From an uncultured Bergeyella sp. (GTDB taxonomy: Bacteria; Bacteroidota; Bacteroidia; Flavobacteriales; Weeksellaceae), in the NCBI GenBank assembly GCA_916710115.1, contig CAKAOY010000077.1, positions 1 to 5,996 on the forward strand: DNA of 5,996 nt, read 5' to 3'. How positions within the stretch are numbered: the first letter of the stretch is position 1; each line of letters starts with the position of its first letter. Both the position numbers and the translations under genes were made by a program. The notes beneath the pieces were generated by a model. The model did no database searches. It saw only the letters and a program-made list of their open reading frames with translations, and had not been told where the DNA came from. This document shows positions 1 through 5,841 of this stretch, piece after piece.

Positions 1-334
1 TGAGAGGCAAATCGGCTTTCATCTTACCACTGGCAATATCTTCTAACCATTTCATAACTTCATTATAATCGTCTTTGTCTACGGTAGGTTTTCGGCGTGC
101 TTTAAGCTCATAAATCACTAATTTTTTAATATTTTTCAAAAGAAAACCATTTCGTTCTTTTCCTCTTTGAGCAAAGATTTTTTCAGTATCATAATAAGGT
201 CCAAGATAGGTTTTGAATACATCTATACTTTCTGTGATAATCTTATCAATGACCTCTTCATCAGTACCTTTGAGAATATCTACAAAATCCAAAGGAGCAA
301 CGGTTCGGAGTTCTTCTTGGGTTAAAAAATCCAT
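1..334 (-). CDS. DUF1320 / Mu gp36-like head-tail protein (partial, C-terminus beyond left edge)
   Basis: The first 111 residues are visible, starting at the ATG at 334-332; the frame is open to the window edge. The N-terminus (MDFLTQEELR) leads into a helical stretch. Around residues 66-111 lies the most telling part: a helix with YELKARRKP, then VDKDDYNEVMKWLEDIASGK, then an ADLPL tail. This layout (a helix ending in 'Y.L..RR', then 'Y..a..WL.dIa.G...LP') is typical of the DUF1320 family, which includes Mu gp36. That family is encoded in the head-tail region of Mu-like phages and is thought to act at the head-tail joint. Little of the protein should be missing, since the family is usually about 130-150 residues. 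The start lies 12 bases after the stop of the upstream gene, with an A-rich run and no Shine-Dalgarno site before it. The family call is from remembered pattern, not a search. Confidence 0.75.
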   Translation of the reverse strand, partial: MDFLTQEELRTVAPLDFVDILKGTDEEVIDKIITESIDVFKTYLGPYYDTEKIFAQRGKERNGFLLKNIKKLVIYELKARRKPTVDKDDYNEVMKWLEDIASGKMKADLPL

Positions 335-346
335 TTTCAAAAGGTA

Positions 347-838
347 TTAAAGGTTTTTTAATTTCATTTTAATTAGGGTGTATTTTGGAGCAAGTTTTCG
401 GTAAATTTTGGTGGAGAACCTTTGGGTATAAGCAAAGATTCCATCCATCGTTTGGATTTGTGTTTCATCTTCGGTCTGCTCCAAAGCCTTAAACTGCTCT
501 CCGTATAAAAATTGTAACTTCTCCGCAATTTTATCCAGCAAGTCAATCTCATTAAGCCCCTCTACAAAATCTTTGCTGTATTGGTGCTGATTAGCCCAAC
601 CATCACGGCAATAAAGAGTAACTTCTACTTCTGCTCGTCCTTCTTGATTTTGTTCGGTCATGGTTTCCCAGCTGATTTGTTTGATGTTAATCAGAGCTGA
701 AACAAAGAGATGAGGGAAATGCTCACTGCTCATTTGTCCTCTATCTAAGTCAATAAGTTCCAGTTCAGGAATCTCCATCAGGGCTTTTTTGATAGCTATA
801 AAAAGTTCTTTTCGTGGGGTTATTTTTTTATTTTCCAT
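347..838 (-). CDS. Putative phage tail-completion / tail-terminator-like protein (Mu gp37-position protein)
   Basis: This 163-residue protein has no motif that I recognise with certainty. It shows an N-terminal helix (about residues 9-22, ELFIAIKKAL), a short strand region ending in LELIDLDRGQ, then alternating strands (FPHLFVSALI at 41-50; AEVEVTLYCRDG at about 69-80). A helical segment with LLDKIAEKLQFL follows, and a basic, strand-rich C-terminus (YTQRFSTKIYRKL). The order helix, strands with a conserved-looking 'V.V.LY..D', helix, final strand resembles small tail-terminator/completion proteins such as lambda gpU, HK97 gp10 and Mu gp37. Position supports this: it lies between the terminase large subunit and a gp36-like gene, where head-tail joint genes cluster. 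Its ATG shares one base with the terminase stop (TAATG), so the two are probably translationally coupled. The role is inferred from shape and neighbourhood only. Confidence 0.5.
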   Translation of the reverse strand: MENKKITPRKELFIAIKKALMEIPELELIDLDRGQMSSEHFPHLFVSALINIKQISWETMTEQNQEGRAEVEVTLYCRDGWANQHQYSKDFVEGLNEIDLLDKIAEKLQFLYGEQFKALEQTEDETQIQTMDGIFAYTQRFSTKIYRKLAPKYTLIKMKLKNL

Positions 839-2427
839 TAAATTTTTCTTCTTTTGGTTCTTTTTCTGATGAGTGGTTTTCCACCTGTGAGATTCTCACT
901 AAATCCAAAATAAGTTTGTGAAAGAGTGATGGCTCTCTCCAAAGTATCTGGGGCATCATCATGAGCATTAGTGCCTTTTTCAAAGGAAAGAAGTTGCTTC
1001 ATAAAAGTGTCATAATCTCTCTTTGACCTTACAGGTAATGTATCATCCCAAAATAAAATCTTCCTGAAAAGAGCGTTGGTTATCCCTGCTGAAATTCTAT
1101 TATGCTTATCCCCTTCTTGATGGGTAGGCATGGGAATATTAGGACAATGGTTATCTTCAGCGGATTGTAAAATAATCGGAGTATAAACGGCCTGCTGTGC
1201 TGCAGTAGCATCAAAAAAACCAAGCATATTGTAACCTTTTTGAAGGTATTTTTTGACCCAATCACAACGCACTTCCATAGCTGAGTTGATTTCGCATTTT
1301 TGACAAAATACTTCTAAAACAAAGAGTTTCATTCCTTTGATACCTAAAAGCACTCCTGCCTTATAGTCTCCTGTACCGGTGTAGGATAAATCCCAATGGT
1401 CTAATAATCCATCCCAAACTTCATTTTGAGCGATTTTAGTAGGCACTATATCTTTGGATTTGAAGAGTTTTCCCTCTTCAATAGGATTATTAAAATCTTC
1501 TCTTTGTGAGGTATAATAATCATCATTTTCAAGAATGCGGATAATATCTGCCTTGTTGTCTCGCTCCGGCCATGAAGGCTCCCAATTTATATCTTTATAG
1601 TTTTCACGGGTGATGTTTTCGGTGGCAAGGTTGGTGATGCTTTCGTGGAAATGTGGGCTGTCCTGCCATTGTTCTTTAAGAAAATCTAAGATTCCATCTT
1701 TGACAATGTAATTGTTATTGACCAAAAGTCGCCCTCTTTTTCGGTGAAAACCTTTGACTAAATCTCCTGTGATTTTCTCTCCAAATTTCCTTACCATATC
1801 GGGGCGTTTGGCTCTATCCCTATCTTCAATATCATCTAAAACGGCAAAATCAAATCTGTTTGCTCCAAAACGAAGCCCTCTGAAAGGTTGATTGATTCCC
1901 AGTGCCTTAAAGTGTTTACCATCAAGGGTTTCAAACTCTCCATCAGCCCAGTCTCCATAAGAATATTGCATTCCAAAATCCTTTATAAAGAGTTCATTAC
2001 TCATCATATGGGCTTGTAAATCAGAAAGCAATATTTTCGCAAAGCCTTCATTCATCCCAATGATAAGAGCAAAGAAAAGCTCATCGTTTTGTTTCAAATG
2101 GCAGATGTTTCCTACATTGCCCTGAATGGATTTTCCTGCTCCTCTGAATTTCTTTCGCATTTGGCGAATGAAAGGGTCTTTATAGAGAGCGACATAGTCC
2201 TCAATGTGAAATTTAGGAGTTTTAGCATCTCCGAGTGCTAAATTGCTTTTGTATCCAAAATAATAATCAAAAAAATCGCCGTAATTTTCAGGTTTTAGGA
2301 GGTATTTTATCCTTTCTTCCTGTTCATCAGCAGTTTCTTTAACAATAGAATTAAGTGTCATTTCCTTAATCATTTTAGATTTTTCTTTGAACCGCTCTAA
2401 TGCCTTTTTATATTCTGTTGCCGTCAT
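838..2427 (-). CDS. Phage terminase large subunit (DNA-packaging ATPase/nuclease, Mu gp28-type)
   Basis: At 529 residues this has the usual length for a terminase large subunit, the motor that cuts phage DNA and pumps it into the prohead through the portal. The ATPase half carries a Walker A-like loop, KFRGAGKS (residues 93-100). It lacks the first glycine of the classic P-loop, as is common in phage terminases. The Walker B-like FAVLDDIED lies at residues 194-202, with acidic residues D198/D199 and E201. The nuclease half (RNase H fold) has the expected spaced acidic residues: D346 in WDLSYTGTGD, D406 in FFDATAA, and the C-terminal HDDAPD motif at 489-494. The C-terminus is very basic (RKRTKRRKI). 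The start at 2427 overlaps the stop of the small-subunit gene by four bases (ATGA), which supports it. Both domains look intact, so the gene is probably functional. Confidence 0.93.
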   Translation of the reverse strand: MTATEYKKALERFKEKSKMIKEMTLNSIVKETADEQEERIKYLLKPENYGDFFDYYFGYKSNLALGDAKTPKFHIEDYVALYKDPFIRQMRKKFRGAGKSIQGNVGNICHLKQNDELFFALIIGMNEGFAKILLSDLQAHMMSNELFIKDFGMQYSYGDWADGEFETLDGKHFKALGINQPFRGLRFGANRFDFAVLDDIEDRDRAKRPDMVRKFGEKITGDLVKGFHRKRGRLLVNNNYIVKDGILDFLKEQWQDSPHFHESITNLATENITRENYKDINWEPSWPERDNKADIIRILENDDYYTSQREDFNNPIEEGKLFKSKDIVPTKIAQNEVWDGLLDHWDLSYTGTGDYKAGVLLGIKGMKLFVLEVFCQKCEINSAMEVRCDWVKKYLQKGYNMLGFFDATAAQQAVYTPIILQSAEDNHCPNIPMPTHQEGDKHNRISAGITNALFRKILFWDDTLPVRSKRDYDTFMKQLLSFEKGTNAHDDAPDTLERAITLSQTYFGFSENLTGGKPLIRKRTKRRKI

Positions 2428-2945
2428 GTTGAAAGAGTTTGAATATAATTATCCTGTAATAGTCTGATTTGTTTTAATAATTGGAGATTGTCCTCTCGTT
2501 TGTTTCCTTTGGATTGGGCGACAATATCAGTGAACCAATCAATAAAGGCATCAAAAGCCTCCATGGAATAGACCGCTTTTTTTCGCTCATCATCAATTTC
2601 TTTCCATGCCTTTGCCATTTTAGAAATATCATCAGGTTTATAAGGCATATGTTTTCCTAATTTTATGGAGGCTACATTGGAACGAATAAGGGCTTTTATC
2701 TCACTAGGAGAGATATTATAAAGTTGTTTTTTGTCTTTCCATTCATAGCGTTTTTCCCATTCTCTAAGGGTTTTTATCCGAACTCCAATGGTTTCCAATT
2801 CAGAGATGCTTTGCAAAGAATATCCACGAATATAGAGAGCTTCGGCATCTTTTATTTTACGGTCTCTCTCCGCATTGGTCATTCGCCCTTGCTGTTTTAT
2901 TTCTTCGGTGTCTGCCGTTTCTACAATCTTAATTTTCTTTGTCAT
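2424..2945 (-). CDS. Terminase small subunit-like helix-turn-helix protein (Mu gp27 position)
   Basis: This 173-residue protein has a charged N-terminus. Residues about 24-70 read as an HTH of the type found in small terminases: NAERDRKIKDAEALYIRGYS, then 'LQSISELETIGVRIKTLREW', followed by EKRYEWKDKK. The 'A..LYi.G.s...Is...gv...TLr.We.r..W' pattern is the usual one for phage terminase small subunits that recognise phage DNA and deliver it to the large subunit. The rest is mostly helical (DISKMAKAWKEIDDERKKAV, then FDAFIDWFTDIV and LLKQIRLLQDNYIQTL), suitable for oligomerisation. It lies directly upstream of the terminase large subunit, overlapping its start by four bases, and its own start overlaps the preceding gene's stop by four bases. 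M22 is a possible later start, but the ATGA overlap favours M1. A generic phage DNA-binding protein is the main alternative. Confidence 0.75.
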   Translation of the reverse strand: MTKKIKIVETADTEEIKQQGRMTNAERDRKIKDAEALYIRGYSLQSISELETIGVRIKTLREWEKRYEWKDKKQLYNISPSEIKALIRSNVASIKLGKHMPYKPDDISKMAKAWKEIDDERKKAVYSMEAFDAFIDWFTDIVAQSKGNKREDNLQLLKQIRLLQDNYIQTLST

Positions 2946-3229
2946 GTTGTTATATATTTCGCATCAATACTGAGTTTATTTTCCTTAGTAAAGGATACAT
3001 TGGTTACTTTTTGTCCATCGTATTCTAAATTTTTTTTAATCTCAATGAGAAATTCGGTGCTTTCTTCATAGTTGAGCATTTGTTCTATTCCTACACCTAT
3101 TTCAGGGACTTCCTTGTATTCTCCTTTTTGAGCCAAAATAATATGCTGAGTGTGCTGATAAGCACTGGAATCAGCAATAAAATCACCATCATTGATTTCC
3201 AAATCATCATGGAATAAAATGTCTTTCAT
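2942..3229 (-). CDS. gp25/gpW-like baseplate wedge protein (Mu gp46-like)
   Basis: I place the start at 3229, giving 95 residues beginning MKDILFHDDLEINDGDF. The frame is open further upstream to 3280, but those 17 extra codons (rich in F, H, C and K) do not look like part of the fold. They also overlap the probable promoter. The protein has the marks of the T4 gp25 / Mu gp46 baseplate family: an N-terminal 'L...DG.F' strand, a segment with 'YQHTQHIILAQKGEY', then KEVPEIGVGIEQML, a helix (FLIEIKKNLEYDGQKV) and a final strand with ITT. Family members form the wedge of contractile-tail baseplates. It is the first gene of the leftward arm and overlaps the terminase small subunit by four bases (ATGA). 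A baseplate gene in front of the terminase genes is out of place compared with Mu. The family call is moderate, as no single residue is decisive. Confidence 0.65.
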   Translation of the reverse strand: MKDILFHDDLEINDGDFIADSSAYQHTQHIILAQKGEYKEVPEIGVGIEQMLNYEESTEFLIEIKKNLEYDGQKVTNVSFTKENKLSIDAKYITT

Positions 3230-3245
3230 CGTTTTATTTTTTATG

Positions 3246-3276
3246 CAAAAGTGATAAGAAAAGGGCTTTAATAAAA
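3246..3276 (-). promoter_or_regulatory. Possible weak Bacteroidetes-type promoter for the leftward operon
   Basis: Read on the minus strand, TTTT (3276-3273) is followed after 19 bases by CACTTTTG (3253-3246). This matches the Bacteroidetes consensus TTTG-N19-TAnnTTTG with one mismatch in each box. It ends 16 bases before the ATG at 3229, which would give a leader of only about ten bases. In this AT-rich DNA such a match can arise by chance. Confidence 0.3.
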
Positions 3277-3372
3277 CCAAGCATTTAGAGGTTTAATGAA
3301 AATTCTAAAACATTAAGATATTTATCTAAATGATTGATTATGCGTTTTTTTTGTGTTTTGAAATGCTCCAAT

Positions 3373-3402
3373 TTTGCCAAAAAGAAAAAGCAATAGGGTT
3401 TG
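3373..3402 (+). promoter_or_regulatory. Probable Bacteroidetes-type promoter for the rightward head operon
   Basis: TTTG at 3373-3376 (-33 box) is followed after 17 bases by TAGGGTTTG at 3394-3402 (-7 box). The consensus is TTTG-N19-TAnnTTTG; here the TA and TTTG are three rather than two bases apart, and the two TTTG boxes are 22 rather than 23 bases apart. Transcription would start near 3409, giving a leader of about 55 bases before the protease ATG at 3465. It is the best match in the divergent region on this strand. Confidence 0.45.
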
Positions 3403-3405
3403 AGA

Positions 3406-3418
3406 TTTGAAGTTCAAA
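3406..3418. repeat. 13-bp palindrome in the rightward leader
   Basis: TTTGAA-G-TTCAAA is a perfect dyad around the central G at 3412. It lies at the predicted transcription start, where an operator would be expected. It shares its half-site (TTTGAA/TTCAAA) with the next palindrome. Confidence 0.6.
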
Positions 3419-3456
3419 ATTTGAAATTTCAAAAACTCAACCTTAAAATTTCAAAT
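3419..3456. repeat. Leader inverted repeats: 14-bp palindrome nested in an 11-bp stem
   Basis: TTTGAAATTTCAAA (3420-3433) is a perfect 14-bp palindrome. Separately, ATTTGAAATTT (3419-3429) is the exact reverse complement of AAATTTCAAAT (3446-3456), with a 16-base loop. In RNA the second pairing would form an 11-bp, AT-only-but-two stem ending eight bases before the protease ATG. A third pairing, GATTTGAA (3404-3411) with TTCAAATC (3450-3457), competes with it. This could be an operator or a leader hairpin affecting translation; chance in AT-rich DNA cannot be excluded. Confidence 0.55.
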
Positions 3457-3464
3457 CAAAAAAT

Positions 3465-4463
3465 ATGAGCAAAAAGACTTATGAATTTGTGGTGAGCACA
3501 GAAGCGGTCAATAGCTACGGAAGTAGAATCATCACTGATGGGATAGATACCGAGCAATACATGAAAAATCCTATTGTATTGTATATGCATAATCGCAGTG
3601 AATATTCTGCTTTGGGCAATGAGGTTATTGGACGAACCGTTGCTCTCAAAAAAGAAAATGGAAAGCTGATTGCAGAGATTGAATTTGATGAGAAGGAAGA
3701 ATTTGCACGGCAAATTGCAGGAAAGGTGGAGCGAGGTTTTATCCGCATGTGTTCCATCGGTGCAGATGTGATAGAAACTTCTTCTGATGCTCATTTAATC
3801 CTCAATGGTCAAACCAGAGAGACCATCACCAAATGTAGAATGTTTGAAATTTCCATTGTGGATATTGGAGGGAATGATGAAGCTTTAAGACTTTCCAAAA
3901 ATGGCTCTCCTGCGGTAATTCAATTACTAAATAAAAAAAATAAAATCAATAAAGAAATGAATGAACTAAAAACCGTTGCATTAGCATTAGGGCTGAATGC
4001 AGAAACAAGTGAAGCAGTAGTGCTTCAAAAGGTTAATGAATTAAAATTAGCCAAAGAAAATTCAGAAAAAGAGACAAATGAATGGAAAGAAAAGTTTATC
4101 CATTTACAAAAAACAGAGGCTTCTAAATTGGTAGATAAAGCCGTGAGTTTAGGGCTACTTCCAGAAGACTTGAAAGATGCTCAACTTTTAGCCTTTGAAA
4201 GTGATTTTAACGGACAAAGTGAAAGATTGAATAAGTTAATTTCAGAAAAAGAAGCAGAAAATGATAAAAAAACTAAGCAGAAACAAATTGCCGATGTTGT
4301 CGCAATGACCAAAGGAAAATCTCAAAATTCAAATTCAGTAGAATCTGATAAAGATAGTTTTGAATATTTAAGCAAATATAATGTGGCAGAGCTGAGAAGA
4401 ATCAAAGCCGAAGAGCCAGAAAGGTATTTGGAACTCACCAAAAAATATCGAAAAGGAAACTAA
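3465..4463 (+). CDS. Prohead maturation protease with C-terminal scaffold-like domain (Mu I-type)
   Basis: This 332-residue protein starts with a prohead protease domain (about residues 1-145), which cleaves scaffold and capsid proteins during head maturation. The visible signature is of the HK97/Mu-type serine protease: NPIVLYMHNRSE with H42, EVIGRTVAL, then ERGFIRMCSIGADV with S97 as the likely nucleophile. FEISIVDIGGNDEALRL (from about 127) matches the usual end of the domain. A low-complexity linker (NKKNKINKE) leads to a helical, charged region (about 165-280; ELKLAKENSEKETNEWKEK and ISEKEAENDKKTKQKQ). This region looks like a coiled-coil scaffold. The tail ends in ELRRIKAEEPERYLELTKKY. 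In Mu, protease I and scaffold Z come from one reading frame, and this gene has the same plan. The start has an A-rich upstream stretch and no Shine-Dalgarno site. The capsid gene follows after 37 bases. Confidence 0.9.
   Translation: MSKKTYEFVVSTEAVNSYGSRIITDGIDTEQYMKNPIVLYMHNRSEYSALGNEVIGRTVALKKENGKLIAEIEFDEKEEFARQIAGKVERGFIRMCSIGADVIETSSDAHLILNGQTRETITKCRMFEISIVDIGGNDEALRLSKNGSPAVIQLLNKKNKINKEMNELKTVALALGLNAETSEAVVLQKVNELKLAKENSEKETNEWKEKFIHLQKTEASKLVDKAVSLGLLPEDLKDAQLLAFESDFNGQSERLNKLISEKEAENDKKTKQKQIADVVAMTKGKSQNSNSVESDKDSFEYLSKYNVAELRRIKAEEPERYLELTKKYRKGN
3957..4463 (+). CDS. Possible nested scaffold protein from an internal in-frame start (Mu Z-like)
   Basis: An ATG at 3957-3959 (M165 of the protease) would give a 168-residue protein, MNELKTVALALGLNAETSEA onward, containing only the coiled-coil, charged C-terminal half. 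It falls exactly at the end of the linker after the protease domain. The bases before it, roughly 3926-3956, are almost pure A/T with a final AAAGAA, which is what initiation regions in this window look like (compare 4470-4500 before the capsid gene). Mu gene Z is nested within I in the same way and supplies the scaffold. The A-rich DNA may simply encode the Lys/Asn linker, so separate expression is an inference. Confidence 0.4.
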   Translation: MNELKTVALALGLNAETSEAVVLQKVNELKLAKENSEKETNEWKEKFIHLQKTEASKLVDKAVSLGLLPEDLKDAQLLAFESDFNGQSERLNKLISEKEAENDKKTKQKQIADVVAMTKGKSQNSNSVESDKDSFEYLSKYNVAELRRIKAEEPERYLELTKKYRKGN

Positions 4464-4500
4464 TCATCAAGAAAAAATAATTAAAAAATAAAGAAAAATT

Positions 4501-5526
4501 ATGAAAAAACAATTTTCATTCATGGCATTTGCCATAAATTTAGTAATGGCATTTATCGTTTCATTACTTGTGTCTAATTTTATAGAAATCAATCCTTTTT
4601 TGACAGCAATAGGCATTACAGCTGTGCATTTAGCGGTTACCTATTTTGTGCCTATGAGAGAAAAAGGAATGCTCCAACAAGGACTTTTAACAGAAGTATG
4701 GGTTTCTGATTTAGCAGAAAATCCTGTCCCTGATAATAGTTTCATTGGCCAATCGCAAGATTTATCAGCTTATGTAAATTCCAATAAAATCAACTTGGCA
4801 GAAGCAGGAGTAGAACCCTCAGTGCATGAAGATTATTTTAGAACAGATAACGGAGAACTCCCTGTGCAGGCAATTAACGACATTCCGCATGAGGCAATTC
4901 TAAAAATCTATTCTACCAGCCAGACAAGGCACAATAGTCTTATTGAAGCAGAGCTTGCCTATGATAAGCGTTCTTCTATCATTAAGAGACATAGAGCAGC
5001 ACTTGCCAAAGAAATGGCAAAAAGAACGGCTTATGCTTGGGGTGCAGTAACAAATGATAAACACAATAAAATTCTAAATCTTTCGGCATCGGATTCTGTG
5101 ATTGACGCACTCATTGACATGCAAGCATTTTTCCAAGATTTAGATGTGGATATGGACGGTATGAATATTATCCTTACCTCAGACCATTTGGCAAGGATAA
5201 GAAAAGAAGATAAAAAACTTTACAAAGAAATCAAATCTGAGAAAGGAGCAACGCTTTATGATTTTAAGATTTTCTCTTATTCCCAAACGCCATTTTATAC
5301 TCAAAGTGGAGAGAAAAAACCTTGGGGAGCAAGTGTAGAGCAAGCCGACAAAAAAGCATCTATCATCTGGCATTCTGATGAAGTTTTCAGATGTTTTGGA
5401 GAAACAGAAATGTATACCACATTAGGACACTCTGGTTACCAAGCGGATATGATTTCCTTTGCTCAAAGAGCTTTAACAGGAAAAATCAGAGGTAATGCAC
5501 CAAAATATTTTGGAGCAATTCTTTAA
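4501..5526 (+). CDS. Major capsid protein with hydrophobic N-terminal hairpin (Mu T position)
   Basis: The 341-residue product lies directly after the protease/scaffold gene, the standard place for the major head protein. The body (from about residue 57) fits capsid proteins of Mu-like Bacteroidetes phages: a TEVWVSDLAENPVPDNSFIG start, FRTDNGELPVQAINDIPHEA, and a long basic helix (AYDKRSSIIKRHRAALAKEM). MNIILTSDHLARIRKEDKKL and a C-terminal GYQADMISFAQRALTGKIRG follow. Residues 1-50 are unusual: two hydrophobic segments (about 6-28, AINLVMAFIVSLLVSNF; about 33-50, FLTAIGITAVHLAVTYFV) separated by a short turn, followed by PMREKG. They look like a membrane hairpin, not a Sec signal, and may be removed by the protease. 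M52 or M57 are alternative starts; the A/T-rich tract before 4501 favours the long form. Assignment rests mainly on position and overall pattern. Confidence 0.8.
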   Translation: MKKQFSFMAFAINLVMAFIVSLLVSNFIEINPFLTAIGITAVHLAVTYFVPMREKGMLQQGLLTEVWVSDLAENPVPDNSFIGQSQDLSAYVNSNKINLAEAGVEPSVHEDYFRTDNGELPVQAINDIPHEAILKIYSTSQTRHNSLIEAELAYDKRSSIIKRHRAALAKEMAKRTAYAWGAVTNDKHNKILNLSASDSVIDALIDMQAFFQDLDVDMDGMNIILTSDHLARIRKEDKKLYKEIKSEKGATLYDFKIFSYSQTPFYTQSGEKKPWGASVEQADKKASIIWHSDEVFRCFGETEMYTTLGHSGYQADMISFAQRALTGKIRGNAPKYFGAIL

Positions 5527-5553
5527 CATTTTCTTTTTATAAAAAATCAAAAA

Positions 5554-5841
5554 ATGAACGATATAAAAACAAGGGCTTCGGAATATTTAGAAGCCCATCA
5601 AGAAGTCAAAGAAATTTTTGCAACGAAAGATGGCTTTTTATTTGAAAAAAAATATGATGCTCTCACTCATGCAAAAACCTTAAATCCAGACAATCCCCAA
5701 GTAGAAACCTTCCAAAGGGAAAACGAGAAATCAGAAGATAAACCAGCTTCTGAAAATAAAGAAGGGCAAACTGGAAATTTAGAACAAGACAATAAAAATG
5801 CCGAAGCGAGTGATTCACTTCATAAAAATATAGAACCATGA
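5554..5841 (+). CDS. Small acidic phage protein of unknown function, downstream of capsid
   Basis: The protein has 95 residues in two parts. Residues 1-55 look folded: a helix (TRASEYLEAHQEVKEIFA), then TKDGFLFEKKYDALTHAKTL. 'F.t.DG.lF..k.dA..hA..l' is a pattern I associate with small proteins next to capsid genes, but I cannot name a family. Residues 56-95 are rich in E, D, N, K, S and Q, without hydrophobic residues to speak of, and are probably disordered. It starts 27 bases after the capsid stop, and its stop overlaps the amidase start by four bases (ATGA). A head-associated or head-tail role is possible from position alone; no function is assigned. Confidence 0.7.
   Translation: MNDIKTRASEYLEAHQEVKEIFATKDGFLFEKKYDALTHAKTLNPDNPQVETFQRENEKSEDKPASENKEGQTGNLEQDNKNAEASDSLHKNIEP

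Noticed and set aside
1080..1265. 61-codon minus-strand frame inside the terminase large-subunit gene
   Set aside because: It lies wholly within a gene with clear motifs, in another frame; its product has no recognisable pattern.
2724..3071. 115-codon plus-strand frame opposite the terminase small-subunit and gp25-like genes
   Set aside because: The F/S/Y/L-rich product is typical of the complement of a Lys/Glu-rich gene; it spans a boundary between two better-supported genes.
3456..3794. Minus-strand frames (3456-3794 and 3515-3757) opposite the protease gene
   Set aside because: They are complements of the protease domain, whose H42 and S97 motifs support the plus strand.
4501..4584. Sec signal peptide on the capsid protein
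   Set aside because: The first hydrophobic stretch follows MKKQ like a signal peptide, but a second hydrophobic helix follows at once and no clear signal-peptidase site is seen; export makes no sense for a capsid protein.
5179..5373. 64-codon minus-strand frame within the capsid gene
   Set aside because: Phe- and Cys-rich shadow of the capsid coding sequence with no start context of its own.
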